Positions 24,220 to 32,725 of a DNA stretch of 64,000 bases are shown here, in pieces. Source of the DNA: Gammaproteobacteria bacterium (GTDB lineage: Bacteria; Pseudomonadota; Gammaproteobacteria; Steroidobacterales; Foliamicaceae). The stretch lies in contig JAPOWV010000021.1 of NCBI GenBank assembly GCA_026707445.1, positions 1 through 64,000 of the forward strand, written 5' to 3'. Under the pieces are notes generated by a model. It saw only the letters and a program-made list of their open reading frames with translations, did no database searches and was not told where the DNA came from. The position numbers and the translations under genes are program-made. How positions within the stretch are numbered: position 1 is the stretch's first letter; every line of letters starts with the position of its first letter.

Positions 24220-25053
24220 TCAATCGGCTAAAGGGAGATTCTTGAACGCTTCGACCTGGCCGGAGATGGCCCGCTCGGTCGGCAGCCTTTCAATGCTGGA
24301 AGCGCCGAAGAACCCATTGATTCCGGGGAGCATTCGCAGGGCGGCGCCGACGGCGTCAGGCTCGTCCAGCGGTCCCCCGTGAGCGATCACGATGACGTCT
24401 TCGCGCGCGCTTCGGCCGGCTTCCGCGATTTCCATCACTTTGCGGACGGAATCTTCCAGCGTACTCGCCACAGTGGCGCCGATGCTTCCCGCCGTCGTGA
24501 GCCCGAGATGGGCGACCAGTTGGTCTGCGCCCGCTTCGGTCATCGACCGGGCTTCATCGGCATTGAAAACGTACGGCGAAGTGAACAGGTCCAGGTCATG
24601 GGCCTGCGAGATCATTTCCACTTCCTTGTCATAGCCCATTCCGGTGCCTTCCAGGTTGGCCCGGAAGTTGCCGTCTATCAGCCCCACCGTGGGGAAGTTC
24701 TGAACGCCGGAAAACCCCATGTCCTTGAGCTGGCGCAGGAACAGCGGCATGTTCCTGAACGGGTCCGTGCCGCAGACGCCGGCCAGCACGGGCGTGTCCC
24801 GCACCACGGTAAGCACTTCGGCAGCCATTTCGACCACGATGGCGTTGGCGTCCCCATACGGCATCAGGCCCGCCAGCGAACCCCGGCCGGCCATGCGGTA
24901 GCGCCCGGAGTTGTAGATGATGATCAGATCGGCGCCGCCGGCCTCCGCAAACTTTGCCGAGATTCCCGTTCCGGCGCCGCAGCCGACAATCGGCCTGCCG
25001 GCGCTGATCTGCCCTTGCAGCCTTGCGACAATTTCTTTTCGCGCAATCGACAT
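24220..25053 (-). CDS. PEP-hydrolase-family TIM-barrel protein (Tm-1 C-domain-like)
   Basis: A 277-residue TIM barrel of the phosphoenolpyruvate hydrolase family (the C-terminal half of Tm-1). Seen: [79 protein letters not shown] and IVIAHGGPL. The start is ATG 25053 with GGAGG just upstream, rather than the TTG two codons earlier. It heads the minus-strand unit 24220-22071. The UPF0261 half is encoded on the opposite strand at 19928. The reaction is not known for certain; enolase or aldolase-like chemistry on phosphorylated keto acids has been suggested for the family. Confidence 0.87.
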   Translation of the reverse strand: MSIARKEIVARLQGQISAGRPIVGCGAGTGISAKFAEAGGADLIIIYNSGRYRMAGRGSLAGLMPYGDANAIVVEMAAEVLTVVRDTPVLAGVCGTDPFRNMPLFLRQLKDMGFSGVQNFPTVGLIDGNFRANLEGTGMGYDKEVEMISQAHDLDLFTSPYVFNADEARSMTEAGADQLVAHLGLTTAGSIGATVASTLEDSVRKVMEIAEAGRSAREDVIVIAHGGPLDEPDAVGAALRMLPGINGFFGASSIERLPTERAISGQVEAFKNLPLAD

Positions 25054-25076
25054 ATGCAATCCTCCTTCGCCGCCGC

Positions 25077-26786
25077 CTACAGAAACAGGTCGACGATTTC
25101 CGCATCCGGATTGTTACGGACCCCGCTGACATCGTCGAAAATCATGGTGGGTCTGGTAGCGGCGCCGTACTGTGGCCAATCTGGCAATCCCGGAGCATTC
25201 GGGTCGCCCCCCGCAGCGAACTGCGACCAGTAACGGGTCATCAACTCGGACAGTGAGCGTGGCCGCTCGCCGCCGCCGGTCTGTTCCGCAACCATCTCCG
25301 TGTTGGCGAACACGAAGGCGATATCGCTGGTGTGGTAGGCGCGCGGGCGCCCGTCGAACAGGTCGGTGCGCCAGTCGAACAGGTAGTTGAATACCCTGCG
25401 GTTCCGTGCGGCGCTGGCGCGGTTGCAGTACTCGACGGCGGACAGCCGGAACCTGCGGGTCAAAAGCACCGACAGCACATCGACCGGTCGCCATTCGGCA
25501 TCGGTCTTTCGCGCCGCCTCGATGGCGGCATCCGTCCGGCCGTGCAGTTCCGGTTCCAGCTCTTCCTTCAGTCCCGACCAGGACAACTCCTCAAGATGCG
25601 GATTGTTTCCGCTGGGCGAGATTTCGTTGCGCGTGCTGCCGCAGATGAGCGGAATGTCGGCGGAGTTGGACATGGCCGCGGTCGAGCCGGGCTGGTAAGG
25701 AAGAAACGGCGTCTCCGCGGTGGGCTGGTACCGCCAGGATCGTCCCGCCCAGCGGGACGTCTCGATACCTTGCACCCTGACCGCGTCGCTTGCCGCCTTC
25801 GCGGCCCGCAGGAATTCTGCGACCGGCAATTCCCGAAGCCTGCGCACCGATCCCGCGCTCGGTGGCAGATCGAGGACACGCCGAATTTCCCGGGTGAGCC
25901 TGGATGCGGTCTCCTGGTCGTGCACCTCAAGGCGTGCGCCGCTCTGAATGACCGCCCGGTGAAACAATCCGGACGCCTCGGGCATGGCAAGCAGGACGCT
26001 GATCTTGTAACCGCCTCCGGACTGGCCGAAGAGGGTGATGTTGTCGGCGTCACCGCCAAAACTCTCGATGTTGGCGCGCAGCCATTTCAGCGCGTCAACC
26101 AGGTCCAGGACTCCGGCGGCCGGCGACTCGGAGAACGATTCACCCATATCGGTATAGAAATCCGTGTATCCCAGCGCGTCGATGCGGTGATTGAGGCTCA
26201 CCACCACCACGTTCCTGCGCCTGGCGAGGTTTTCCCCGTCGCAACTCAGGAATTCCTGGCTGCTGCCTCTGCGAAAGCCCCCGGGGTGCAGCCACACCAT
26301 CACGTTTTTTTTGGTTTCGCAGGCGACCGGGGCCCAGATGTTCAGGCGCAAGCAGTCTTCCATCGCATCGCTCGGCTGACCGTTCGGCGCGAGAAACCGG
26401 AACACGTCGTGGGCGCGGTCGCGGCTTTCCTCCGGGATCACGGGGCATACCGGGCCGTAGTTCAACGCCCTGCGGACCCCGGTCCAGGGGGTCACGGCAG
26501 GCGCTCGGGCGAAACGGAAAGCGCCCACCGGCGGGTCCGCATAGGGCACGCCCTTGTAGATGGCCACGCCGCCGCGCTCGTATCCCTGGAGCTTTCCGGC
26601 GGTCGTCTCGACCGCGGCGGAATTGGTGAGGAGCTGCCCGCCGGCGCAATTCGGTGGATCGACGGCGGTGTCGGCGCCACCTGGAGCGGCCGTCGCGGCC
26701 AGCGGCGCCGCGGCGACGGCCGCGACGACTTCCCGGCGACTGAAACCTGCGCCTGTGCTTTTCTGATGAGCCTGCTTGGGGGGCAT
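25077..26786 (-). CDS. Carboxylesterase type B (Tat-exported)
   Basis: A 569-residue carboxylesterase. The N-terminus carries a twin-arginine signal ([14 protein letters not shown]). The nucleophile Ser256 is in FGQSGGG (usual GESAGG), the oxyanion part is [11 protein letters not shown], and the acidic/His residues fall in CGSTRNE and [11 protein letters not shown]. Family knowledge: such enzymes remove acyl groups, e.g. acetyl or feruloyl decorations from plant or algal glycans. It is followed by the TIM-barrel operon and preceded by a sulfatase (13-bp gap), fitting a glycan-deacylating role. Confidence 0.88.
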   Translation of the reverse strand: MPPKQAHQKSTGAGFSRREVVAAVAAAPLAATAAPGGADTAVDPPNCAGGQLLTNSAAVETTAGKLQGYERGGVAIYKGVPYADPPVGAFRFARAPAVTPWTGVRRALNYGPVCPVIPEESRDRAHDVFRFLAPNGQPSDAMEDCLRLNIWAPVACETKKNVMVWLHPGGFRRGSSQEFLSCDGENLARRRNVVVVSLNHRIDALGYTDFYTDMGESFSESPAAGVLDLVDALKWLRANIESFGGDADNITLFGQSGGGYKISVLLAMPEASGLFHRAVIQSGARLEVHDQETASRLTREIRRVLDLPPSAGSVRRLRELPVAEFLRAAKAASDAVRVQGIETSRWAGRSWRYQPTAETPFLPYQPGSTAAMSNSADIPLICGSTRNEISPSGNNPHLEELSWSGLKEELEPELHGRTDAAIEAARKTDAEWRPVDVLSVLLTRRFRLSAVEYCNRASAARNRRVFNYLFDWRTDLFDGRPRAYHTSDIAFVFANTEMVAEQTGGGERPRSLSELMTRYWSQFAAGGDPNAPGLPDWPQYGAATRPTMIFDDVSGVRNNPDAEIVDLFL

Positions 26787-26798
26787 CGCGATGGGGGG

Positions 26799-28229
26799 TC
26801 AATAGGGAACGCGCATCGGCGCGTCCGGGCGCTTTTCGAGAGGATCGAAGAGGCGGACATTGCGTCCCAGGCGGTCGTAATCGCCCATGTCCGCGCGAAC
26901 GGACTCGACGAAACCGAGCAGGTTGGCCACGATGTCCGGATGCTCCCGGGACAGGTCGTAGCGTTCGCCGAAGTCGCTCCTGAGATCAAAAAGCATGGGA
27001 CTTTCGATCGCCGCCGCGTCTTCGGGGTCTACATGATCCGACGGCGTCAGCGGCGCCACCCAATCGGGGTCCCGGGGGCGCGGAAGATGGAGCTTCCACC
27101 TGCCCCGCCGCACGGCCTGGAGATGGGTCCAAAGGAAGTAGGCAAAGTCATTGCGCGGGCTGCGCTCGGAATCACCGTTGATGAATCCGCTGCTGTCCAG
27201 CCCGTCAATGACCCGGTCCGAGGGAATCGCCGCGTTCGCCAACGCGGCGAAAGTGGGGAAGAAATCCTGCAGCCCCATGATCTCGGGACTGGTTCGACCG
27301 GGTGCGATCCTGCCGGGGGCCCAGATTACGCAGGGTACGCGGAACCCTCCTTCCCAGGCGGACGCCTTGCCGCTGCGGAATGGGCCCGCCGAACCGCCGT
27401 CTTCGCGCTTGACGATCCAGGGGCCATTGTCGCTGGTAAACACGACGTAGGTGTTGTTCGCCAGGCCAAGCCGCGCGACCTCGTCGACGATCCGGCCGAC
27501 ATGGAAATCCAGTTCCTCGATGGTGTCGCCGTAGAGTCCGCGGGGCGATCCTCCGCGAAATTCTGCGGATGCATCCAGCGCGACATGGGGCATGTTGGGG
27601 CAGAAGTACACGAAGAACGGCTTGTCCGCGCTACTCCTGATGAATTCGATGGTTTCGTCGGCATAACGCTTCGGCAGCGCCGCCTGATCGGGCGCCTTTT
27701 CGATCATCCGTCCGTCGCGCAGCAGGACGATATCCTCGGGCCAGTCGTTGCTCGCGGGCGTGCCGAAGTGAACGTCGAATCCCTGCGACGGCGGCAGAAG
27801 TTCGGTTTTCCAGCGGTTGTTCGAGTGGCCGCCCAGCCCCCATTTGCCGATCATTGCGCTGGTATACCCGGCCGGCCGCAGGACCTCGGCAAGCGTGATC
27901 TCACGGTCGTGAAGCACCGTGTGGCGGCTCTTCGTATTGCCGGGTTCGGCCACGCGTATCGGGTAGCAGCCGGTCATCATCGCCGCGCGCGCGGGGCCGC
28001 AGAACGGCTCCGCATACATGCAGGTCAGCTTCAGCCCCTCGGCGGCGAGTGCGTCTATGCGGGGCGTTCGGATGTTCGGCGAGCCGAACGTGCCGACATC
28101 GCCGTAACCCAGGTCGTCGGCGAGTATGAGGACGATATTCGGCGGCGGTCCGGACCATGCGCGAGGCGCCGCCAGGGCCGGAAGCGCAGCGCCGATTCCT
28201 GCCTTCAGCATTGTGCGCCGGGTAATCAT
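26799..28229 (-). CDS. Arylsulfatase-family sulfatase (Tat-exported)
   Basis: A 476-residue sulfatase. After a Tat leader (MITRRTMLKAGIGAALPALAAP) comes NIVLILADDLGYGD with the metal-binding Asp38 and Asp39, then the maturation motif CGPARAAMMTG, where Cys77 would become formylglycine (CxAxR form is CxPxR-like). Also seen: KWGLGG, FLYFCPNMPH-type motif VYFCPNMPH, and FTSDNGPW. It would remove sulfate esters from glycans in the periplasm. The leader and 5' flank are almost identical to those of the GH116 gene upstream (191-bp duplication). No formylglycine-generating enzyme gene is in the window. Confidence 0.9.
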   Translation of the reverse strand: MITRRTMLKAGIGAALPALAAPRAWSGPPPNIVLILADDLGYGDVGTFGSPNIRTPRIDALAAEGLKLTCMYAEPFCGPARAAMMTGCYPIRVAEPGNTKSRHTVLHDREITLAEVLRPAGYTSAMIGKWGLGGHSNNRWKTELLPPSQGFDVHFGTPASNDWPEDIVLLRDGRMIEKAPDQAALPKRYADETIEFIRSSADKPFFVYFCPNMPHVALDASAEFRGGSPRGLYGDTIEELDFHVGRIVDEVARLGLANNTYVVFTSDNGPWIVKREDGGSAGPFRSGKASAWEGGFRVPCVIWAPGRIAPGRTSPEIMGLQDFFPTFAALANAAIPSDRVIDGLDSSGFINGDSERSPRNDFAYFLWTHLQAVRRGRWKLHLPRPRDPDWVAPLTPSDHVDPEDAAAIESPMLFDLRSDFGERYDLSREHPDIVANLLGFVESVRADMGDYDRLGRNVRLFDPLEKRPDAPMRVPY

Positions 28230-28364
28230 GGGCAACCGCGGGTCCTCGAACCGATCAGCACAATTGCGCTAAACCTGCACTACTCTAATAAGTTTGGGAG
28301 GCGCCGACAAGCGCGGACGACTGGATGCGCAATTCCAGGGCATCGCCGGCCGACAATCGAATGG
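28174..28364. repeat. Duplicated junction, copy A
   Basis: This 191-bp stretch aligns without gaps to 31013-31203 (constant offset 2839 bp); roughly 85% of bases match by eye. It spans the 5' end (Tat leader) of the sulfatase, the intergenic gap, and the 3' end of the GH116 gene. Confidence 0.9.
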
Positions 28365-31068
28365 GCATGTCGAAGCGCACCAGGCAATCCTGGCCATTGC
28401 TGCTTACCGTTGCATGGCCCATTGATGTGACTACGCTAGCGGCAGTCTCATTGGAACGTGTGCGCAGCGCCATGGTTCGCAGCTTGAGCGCGCCGTGGTT
28501 GACAGTCAGCTGCACGGCCAGCGCGGCTCCAGCGCGCCGTTGTTCGAAGCTGCCCCAACCCTCGGGCGCCGTGAACGCCGCCTTGAAATTGCCGTCCTGC
28601 GCAAGGCGGGGCTTGAAGCCGATATGCTGCCGGGGGCCGTCAATCTCGTATCCGCACAAGGCCAGGAATATCCCGTACGCCGACATGGCGCGGGAGTAGT
28701 GGTCCGAGCACTCGATCTCGTTGTAGGGATTTCTTGCCTTTGGCCGATAGCGATCGTGCACGGCCCGCGTTATCGCCAGACCCTTCTCCAGAAGGTCCGG
28801 CTGCGCGTCGCTCTCCCAGATCATGTGCCCTGCGAGCTGGTATTCGAGGCCCTGAAAGCAGGTATTGAAATAAGCGAACTGCCAGTTGTCCTTCCACGTC
28901 TCAGGCGGGCCGCCATTGGGCCAGGTGCATGTGAGCACGCCCGCATCGCCCACCAGCGCATAGGGGTTGCCGCGGTGACGCGGGTCTTTGATCGAGGCCT
29001 GGTAGCGGCCCACGTCCGGGCAGAAGTTATGGTCCCAGATGCGGGCCAGGGCCCGGCGAATCATGCCGCCGTCGAAAAGGCGGCCCAGTCGCAACTGAAA
29101 CGCCCACCACTGGCCGATCACCTGGTCGATATGGCAGCCATCGCCGAGCCCGATCTCGCCGGGTAGTGAAGGATCTTCCTCCTGGACGAAATAGCCGAAT
29201 TCGGTGCGAAAAAGAGCGGCGATGCCTCTGCGTCCCTGATCGGCGATGGCACGGCACCTGCGGGCGAAATCATCGTCGCCCACGGTTTCGGCCATGCGCT
29301 CGCCGGCCGCCAGCGCCGCAACGTACAGCGACGCGAAGGCCGGCACCTTTCCGTACCAGCTCGCATCCAACGTGTTGGACTGTTGGCCGCCCGGGATTCC
29401 GTCCACACGTCCGTCGCGGGCGTCCGTAGCGATCAGGAATTCGATCGCTTTTCGCGTCTTCGGCCAGACGCGGTTCAGGAAACCGTCGTCCGCGCTCATC
29501 TGGTGCTCGCGCAAGGTGCGCAGGACCACACCGGCTTGTCCGTCAATGGCGATCGAATCTTCGAATTCGGCGCGCGAACGGACCCCGCCGTCGGCGCGGA
29601 AAGCGATGCCGTAATCGGTGCGTTCCCTCAAATCACGCTCTAGTGAAGGGAACAGCCGGGCGACCGCCTGCGCATAGTGCCAGACATGCGTGCAGGTGCC
29701 GGGGCAGCATCCCACGCCCTCCCAGCCCCAGAACCGGCCGTCCTCGAATCGGATCGAGGTGTTGGTCTGCAACGCGTTGACCGAGTTGAAGCAACGTTCC
29801 AGAAGCCAGTGGGGCAGGGTGCTGTCGTACCAGGTATCCCGCCAGCGCACGGTAGCCTGGCGGAGTTGGAGTTTTTCCTCGGCCAGGCTCCGGGCGGCGT
29901 CCGCCGCATTGCCGAAACGGTTCACATACCAGCGCCTGGCCCTGGCCTGCGGGAAGGCGCGCTGATTGCTGTCCCAGGTCCTGGCCTGAAGACGGAGGTT
30001 GGGAAAGTACCAGGCGACGACGAAATCGCAGTCGTGGGAGTCGCCCGTGGCGAGGTCAAAGCGGCTGGACAGGCCCGCTATTGCCGGAGACCACGGGTGC
30101 GACTGATAGGGTTCGGAACCGGAGCGTTGCATGGCGTCGCGCTGTAGGAACGCATGCGTGGCCGCGCGTGCCTGAGGATCGCTGCAGGCAAGCGCAAAGG
30201 ACCCGAAGTCCGGGAGGTCCTCGATCGGGGGCTGGTATTCCTCGGGGAGTTGGTTGTCCCTCACTGCCTGGCCCAACACGCCGATGCCGTGTTCCAGGCG
30301 GAAGACACGGTTTTCCAGCGGAGCGTCATTTCGATGGGCGTTGTAACGGAGCGCCGGGTTCTCGAACCATCCTTCGATCCGGCCCTCGAGATTTTCGGAG
30401 CCGGTATTGCGGATGCGATAGCGAAGCAGGACCGCCGGCCACGAGGAGTGATCGGCCTCCAGCGGAACAAAGGGCGTCATGGCCTCGAGATCGACCTGGA
30501 TGCCGGCCTGGCCGGATCGGTAGCGAACATGCGCCGTTGGGGCGGTACCGGTGAAGGCGATATCGCTGAAACCAGTATGGTCCAGCGGAAATCTTGCCTC
30601 CGAGCCGTTCCGGCGGATAACCAGCGCGAATCCCTGTTCAAATCGCCAGGGGCTGTCTGCCTGTGTCGGAGGTTCGAGGAAATTGGCCCCGTCTCTCTCC
30701 CTTAGCCGGCCGCCGCGCAGATTCGTATGCTTGCCCGGCTTCAGGGTGGAGGGCACCACGCCTTCATGGGCCTGATTGAAAATATCCCAGCACCATAGCT
30801 TCCCGTCGCCTCCCAGGTACACCGTGCCGGCGCCGATTCCGCCGATCGGCATGCCGACGTACCGCTGTTCGTCCCAGGTCCGATAGACTCGCGCCGTTCC
30901 CCGTTCGGAAAGGCGGTCAAGCCATTCCCGGCTGAGTTTCTTGTCCAGCGGCACACTTCGCAGCTCCGCGGGGAAGGGACCTGCGAGTACCGCGGCGGGC
31001 CGCGTCGGTGAAAGGGCCGGCAGCGCAGCGCCGATTCCTGCCTTCAGCATGGTGCGCCGGGTAATCAT
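28285..31068 (-). CDS. GH116-family glycoside hydrolase (glucosylceramidase/beta-glucosidase-like)
   Basis: A 927-residue Tat-exported enzyme (MITRRTMLKAGIGAALPALS). It shows the GBA2-type N-terminal beta domain (GMPIGGIGAGTVYLGGDG, FNQAHEG) and the catalytic (alpha/alpha)6 domain (CCPGTCTHVWHYAQAVARLFPSLERDLRERTDY; DARDGRVDGIPGGQQSNTLDASWYGKVPAFASLYVAAL; YFNTCFQGLEYQLAGHMIWE). Family knowledge: GH116 enzymes cleave beta-glucosides or beta-xylosides with an Asp acid/base and a Glu nucleophile. A periplasmic role in cutting xylose- or glucose-containing glycans fits the downstream sulfatase and the distant xylose genes. The C-terminus reads ALVGASQTY; a decayed second copy of this end lies just upstream at 31124-31213. 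Confidence 0.87.
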   Translation of the reverse strand: MITRRTMLKAGIGAALPALSPTRPAAVLAGPFPAELRSVPLDKKLSREWLDRLSERGTARVYRTWDEQRYVGMPIGGIGAGTVYLGGDGKLWCWDIFNQAHEGVVPSTLKPGKHTNLRGGRLRERDGANFLEPPTQADSPWRFEQGFALVIRRNGSEARFPLDHTGFSDIAFTGTAPTAHVRYRSGQAGIQVDLEAMTPFVPLEADHSSWPAVLLRYRIRNTGSENLEGRIEGWFENPALRYNAHRNDAPLENRVFRLEHGIGVLGQAVRDNQLPEEYQPPIEDLPDFGSFALACSDPQARAATHAFLQRDAMQRSGSEPYQSHPWSPAIAGLSSRFDLATGDSHDCDFVVAWYFPNLRLQARTWDSNQRAFPQARARRWYVNRFGNAADAARSLAEEKLQLRQATVRWRDTWYDSTLPHWLLERCFNSVNALQTNTSIRFEDGRFWGWEGVGCCPGTCTHVWHYAQAVARLFPSLERDLRERTDYGIAFRADGGVRSRAEFEDSIAIDGQAGVVLRTLREHQMSADDGFLNRVWPKTRKAIEFLIATDARDGRVDGIPGGQQSNTLDASWYGKVPAFASLYVAALAAGERMAETVGDDDFARRCRAIADQGRRGIAALFRTEFGYFVQEEDPSLPGEIGLGDGCHIDQVIGQWWAFQLRLGRLFDGGMIRRALARIWDHNFCPDVGRYQASIKDPRHRGNPYALVGDAGVLTCTWPNGGPPETWKDNWQFAYFNTCFQGLEYQLAGHMIWESDAQPDLLEKGLAITRAVHDRYRPKARNPYNEIECSDHYSRAMSAYGIFLALCGYEIDGPRQHIGFKPRLAQDGNFKAAFTAPEGWGSFEQRRAGAALAVQLTVNHGALKLRTMALRTRSNETAASVVTSMGHATVSSNGQDCLVRFDMPIRLSAGDALELRIQSSALVGASQTY

Positions 31069-31203
31069 GGGCAACCGCGGGTCCTCGAACCAATCAGCAA
31101 AATTGCGCTAAACTTACTTTACTCTAATAAGTTTGGAAGGCGCGGGCAAGCGCGACCGTCCGGACGCGTAATGCCAGCGCGTCTCCGGTCGAAAAATGGA
31201 AGG
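31013..31203. repeat. Duplicated junction, copy B
   Basis: Gap-free counterpart of 28174-28364. It contains the Tat leader of the GH116 gene, the intergenic gap and a fragment homologous to the GH116 3' end. The order leader/gap/GH116-tail in both copies shows a tandem duplication. Confidence 0.9.
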
Positions 31204-31213
31204 CGGCGGCTCT
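31124..31213 (-). pseudogene. C-terminal stump of a second GH116 gene
   Basis: In minus-strand frame the sequence ends GDALALRVRTV-ALARAFQTY-stop, matching GDALELRIQSS-ALVGASQTY at the end of the intact GH116 protein. The stop (TAG) and its downstream context are at the same place in both copies. Upstream the homology is lost at about 31204 and an in-frame TGA lies at 31214-31216. Only about 28 residues remain, so most of a paralogue was deleted or replaced, perhaps where the fucosidase gene now stands. Confidence 0.75.
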
Positions 31214-31330
31214 TCACGGGCATTTCTATAGAATGGCCCGCACCGGCATCGACCGGGGAACCGGGCCTGCCGTTTCTTTGCCGAGCGCCCGACGGCACCA
31301 TCGCTACGCAGGATATTCCGGAGATCACTC

Positions 31331-32659
31331 ATGTCCGCCACAAATCTATCCTTACTGAAGCCGGATTCCGAGAGGAAGAACTGGTTCATTCATGACCGTT
31401 TCGGAATGATCATTCATTTCGGTCTCTACTCGCTCCACACGCAAGGCGCCTGGTACCGGAGCCGGCAGGAATTGCCCCACGAGCACATTCTGAAGTACTT
31501 TAATCAGTTCAACCCCGACCTCTACGATCCCGGGGACTGGGCCCGGCGAGCCCGGCGCGCCGGCATGACCCACATGACACTGACCTCCAAGCACCACGAC
31601 GGCTTTTGCCTCTGGCCGACCAAAGAAACCGATTTCAACGTCAGCAACACACCCTACGGCAAGGACCTCATAGGTCCATTTGTCGAAGCCTGCCGCACGG
31701 AGGGCCTGAAGGTGGGCCTTTACTACTCCCTGATCGACTGGAGCCGCAGGGATTTCGCGATCGACCCCTTTCATCCCCTGCGCAATTCCGAAGACCTTGA
31801 ATCCTACAACGCGAAATGCGACGTTTCGCGCTACCAGGCTTTCATGAAGGCCCAGGTAACGGAATTGTTGACTCAGTACGGCGAAATCAGCCACTTTTTC
31901 CCGGATTTCAGCTATCCGCGGGCGACGCATCGGGGCGTTTCCGGCAAGGGACGCGATTACTGGGACAGCGAAGGGCTGCTCGCGCTCGTGCGGGAGCTGC
32001 AGCCGAACGCGATAGTGAACAACCGGCTGGATCTGCTGGATCTTGAAGCCGATTTCTACACGCCCGAGTGTTTCGTGCCTCATGAAGCGCCCCTGCGAAA
32101 GGGCCGGCCGGTCGATTTCGAGTCCGCTTTCACCATGTCCGAGCGATGGAGCTACAACCGCGACGAGGAAAACTGGAAAAGCCCGCATCAACTGATTCGG
32201 ATTCTGGTCGACATGGTCGCCATGGGCGGCAATTTGATGATGAACGTCGGCCCGACGGGACGGGGCATCCTTGACAAACGGACCATGGCGGCGCTTGACG
32301 CCTATGCGGACTGGATGGAACTGCACGCGCGTTCCATATACGGATGCGGGAAATCCCCGTTCCAGGCGCCGAAGGACTGCCGGCTGACGCAGAACGGCAA
32401 TCGGGTATATGTGCATCTGTTCAGCTGGCCCTACAAGCACCTTTACCTGGAAGGTCTGGGAGGCAAGGTCGCCTATGCGCAGCTGCTTAACGACGCCAGC
32501 GAAATCAGCTGGCTGCCGCCCGGCAGGCGCGTGCTCGGAGAAGGCGAGGGGCTGCAGGGCCTGGACCAGGACGACTTGCCGCACGACATTCTTGTCCTCC
32601 AGCTTCCACCCGCGAAACCGCCCGTGGAAGTGCCGGTCATCGAACTCGTTCTGAAGTAG
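31331..32659 (+). CDS. Alpha-L-fucosidase, GH29
   Basis: A 442-residue GH29 enzyme without a signal peptide, probably cytoplasmic. Seen: DRFGMIIHFGLYSLHTQGAWY, MTHMTLTSKHHDGFCLWPTKETDFNV, GLKVGLYYSLIDW (all N-terminal GH29 motifs), the nucleophile-bearing HFFPDFSYP (putative Asp192), and WSYNRDEENWKSPHQLIRILVDMVAMGGNLMMNVGPTGRG. GH29 hydrolyses terminal alpha-L-fucose. It is divergent from the GH116/sulfatase unit and convergent with a TonB receptor; its fucose could feed the RhaM/SDR/FAH genes downstream (inference). Confidence 0.93.
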   Translation: MSATNLSLLKPDSERKNWFIHDRFGMIIHFGLYSLHTQGAWYRSRQELPHEHILKYFNQFNPDLYDPGDWARRARRAGMTHMTLTSKHHDGFCLWPTKETDFNVSNTPYGKDLIGPFVEACRTEGLKVGLYYSLIDWSRRDFAIDPFHPLRNSEDLESYNAKCDVSRYQAFMKAQVTELLTQYGEISHFFPDFSYPRATHRGVSGKGRDYWDSEGLLALVRELQPNAIVNNRLDLLDLEADFYTPECFVPHEAPLRKGRPVDFESAFTMSERWSYNRDEENWKSPHQLIRILVDMVAMGGNLMMNVGPTGRGILDKRTMAALDAYADWMELHARSIYGCGKSPFQAPKDCRLTQNGNRVYVHLFSWPYKHLYLEGLGGKVAYAQLLNDASEISWLPPGRRVLGEGEGLQGLDQDDLPHDILVLQLPPAKPPVEVPVIELVLK

Positions 32660-32674
32660 GCGACCGAAATAAAG

Positions 32675-32702
32675 GACGGCCTCGCGTTGCTGCGAGGCCG
32701 TC
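32675..32702. terminator. Rho-independent terminator between fucosidase and TonB receptor
   Basis: GACGGCCTCGC and GCGAGGCCGTC form a perfect 11-bp stem with a 6-base loop. On the minus strand the stem is followed by CTTTATTT, so it terminates the TonB-receptor transcript (which ends at 32726) well; on the plus strand it lacks a T-run but may also serve the fucosidase gene. Confidence 0.8.
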
Positions 32703-32725
32703 AGCCCAAGGGGACGGGATATGGG

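Noticed and set aside
25332..28430. A 1032-residue plus-strand open frame
   Set aside because: It runs antisense to the esterase and sulfatase genes, which have clear motifs; the translation is Arg/Gly/His-rich with no domain. High G+C creates such shadow frames.
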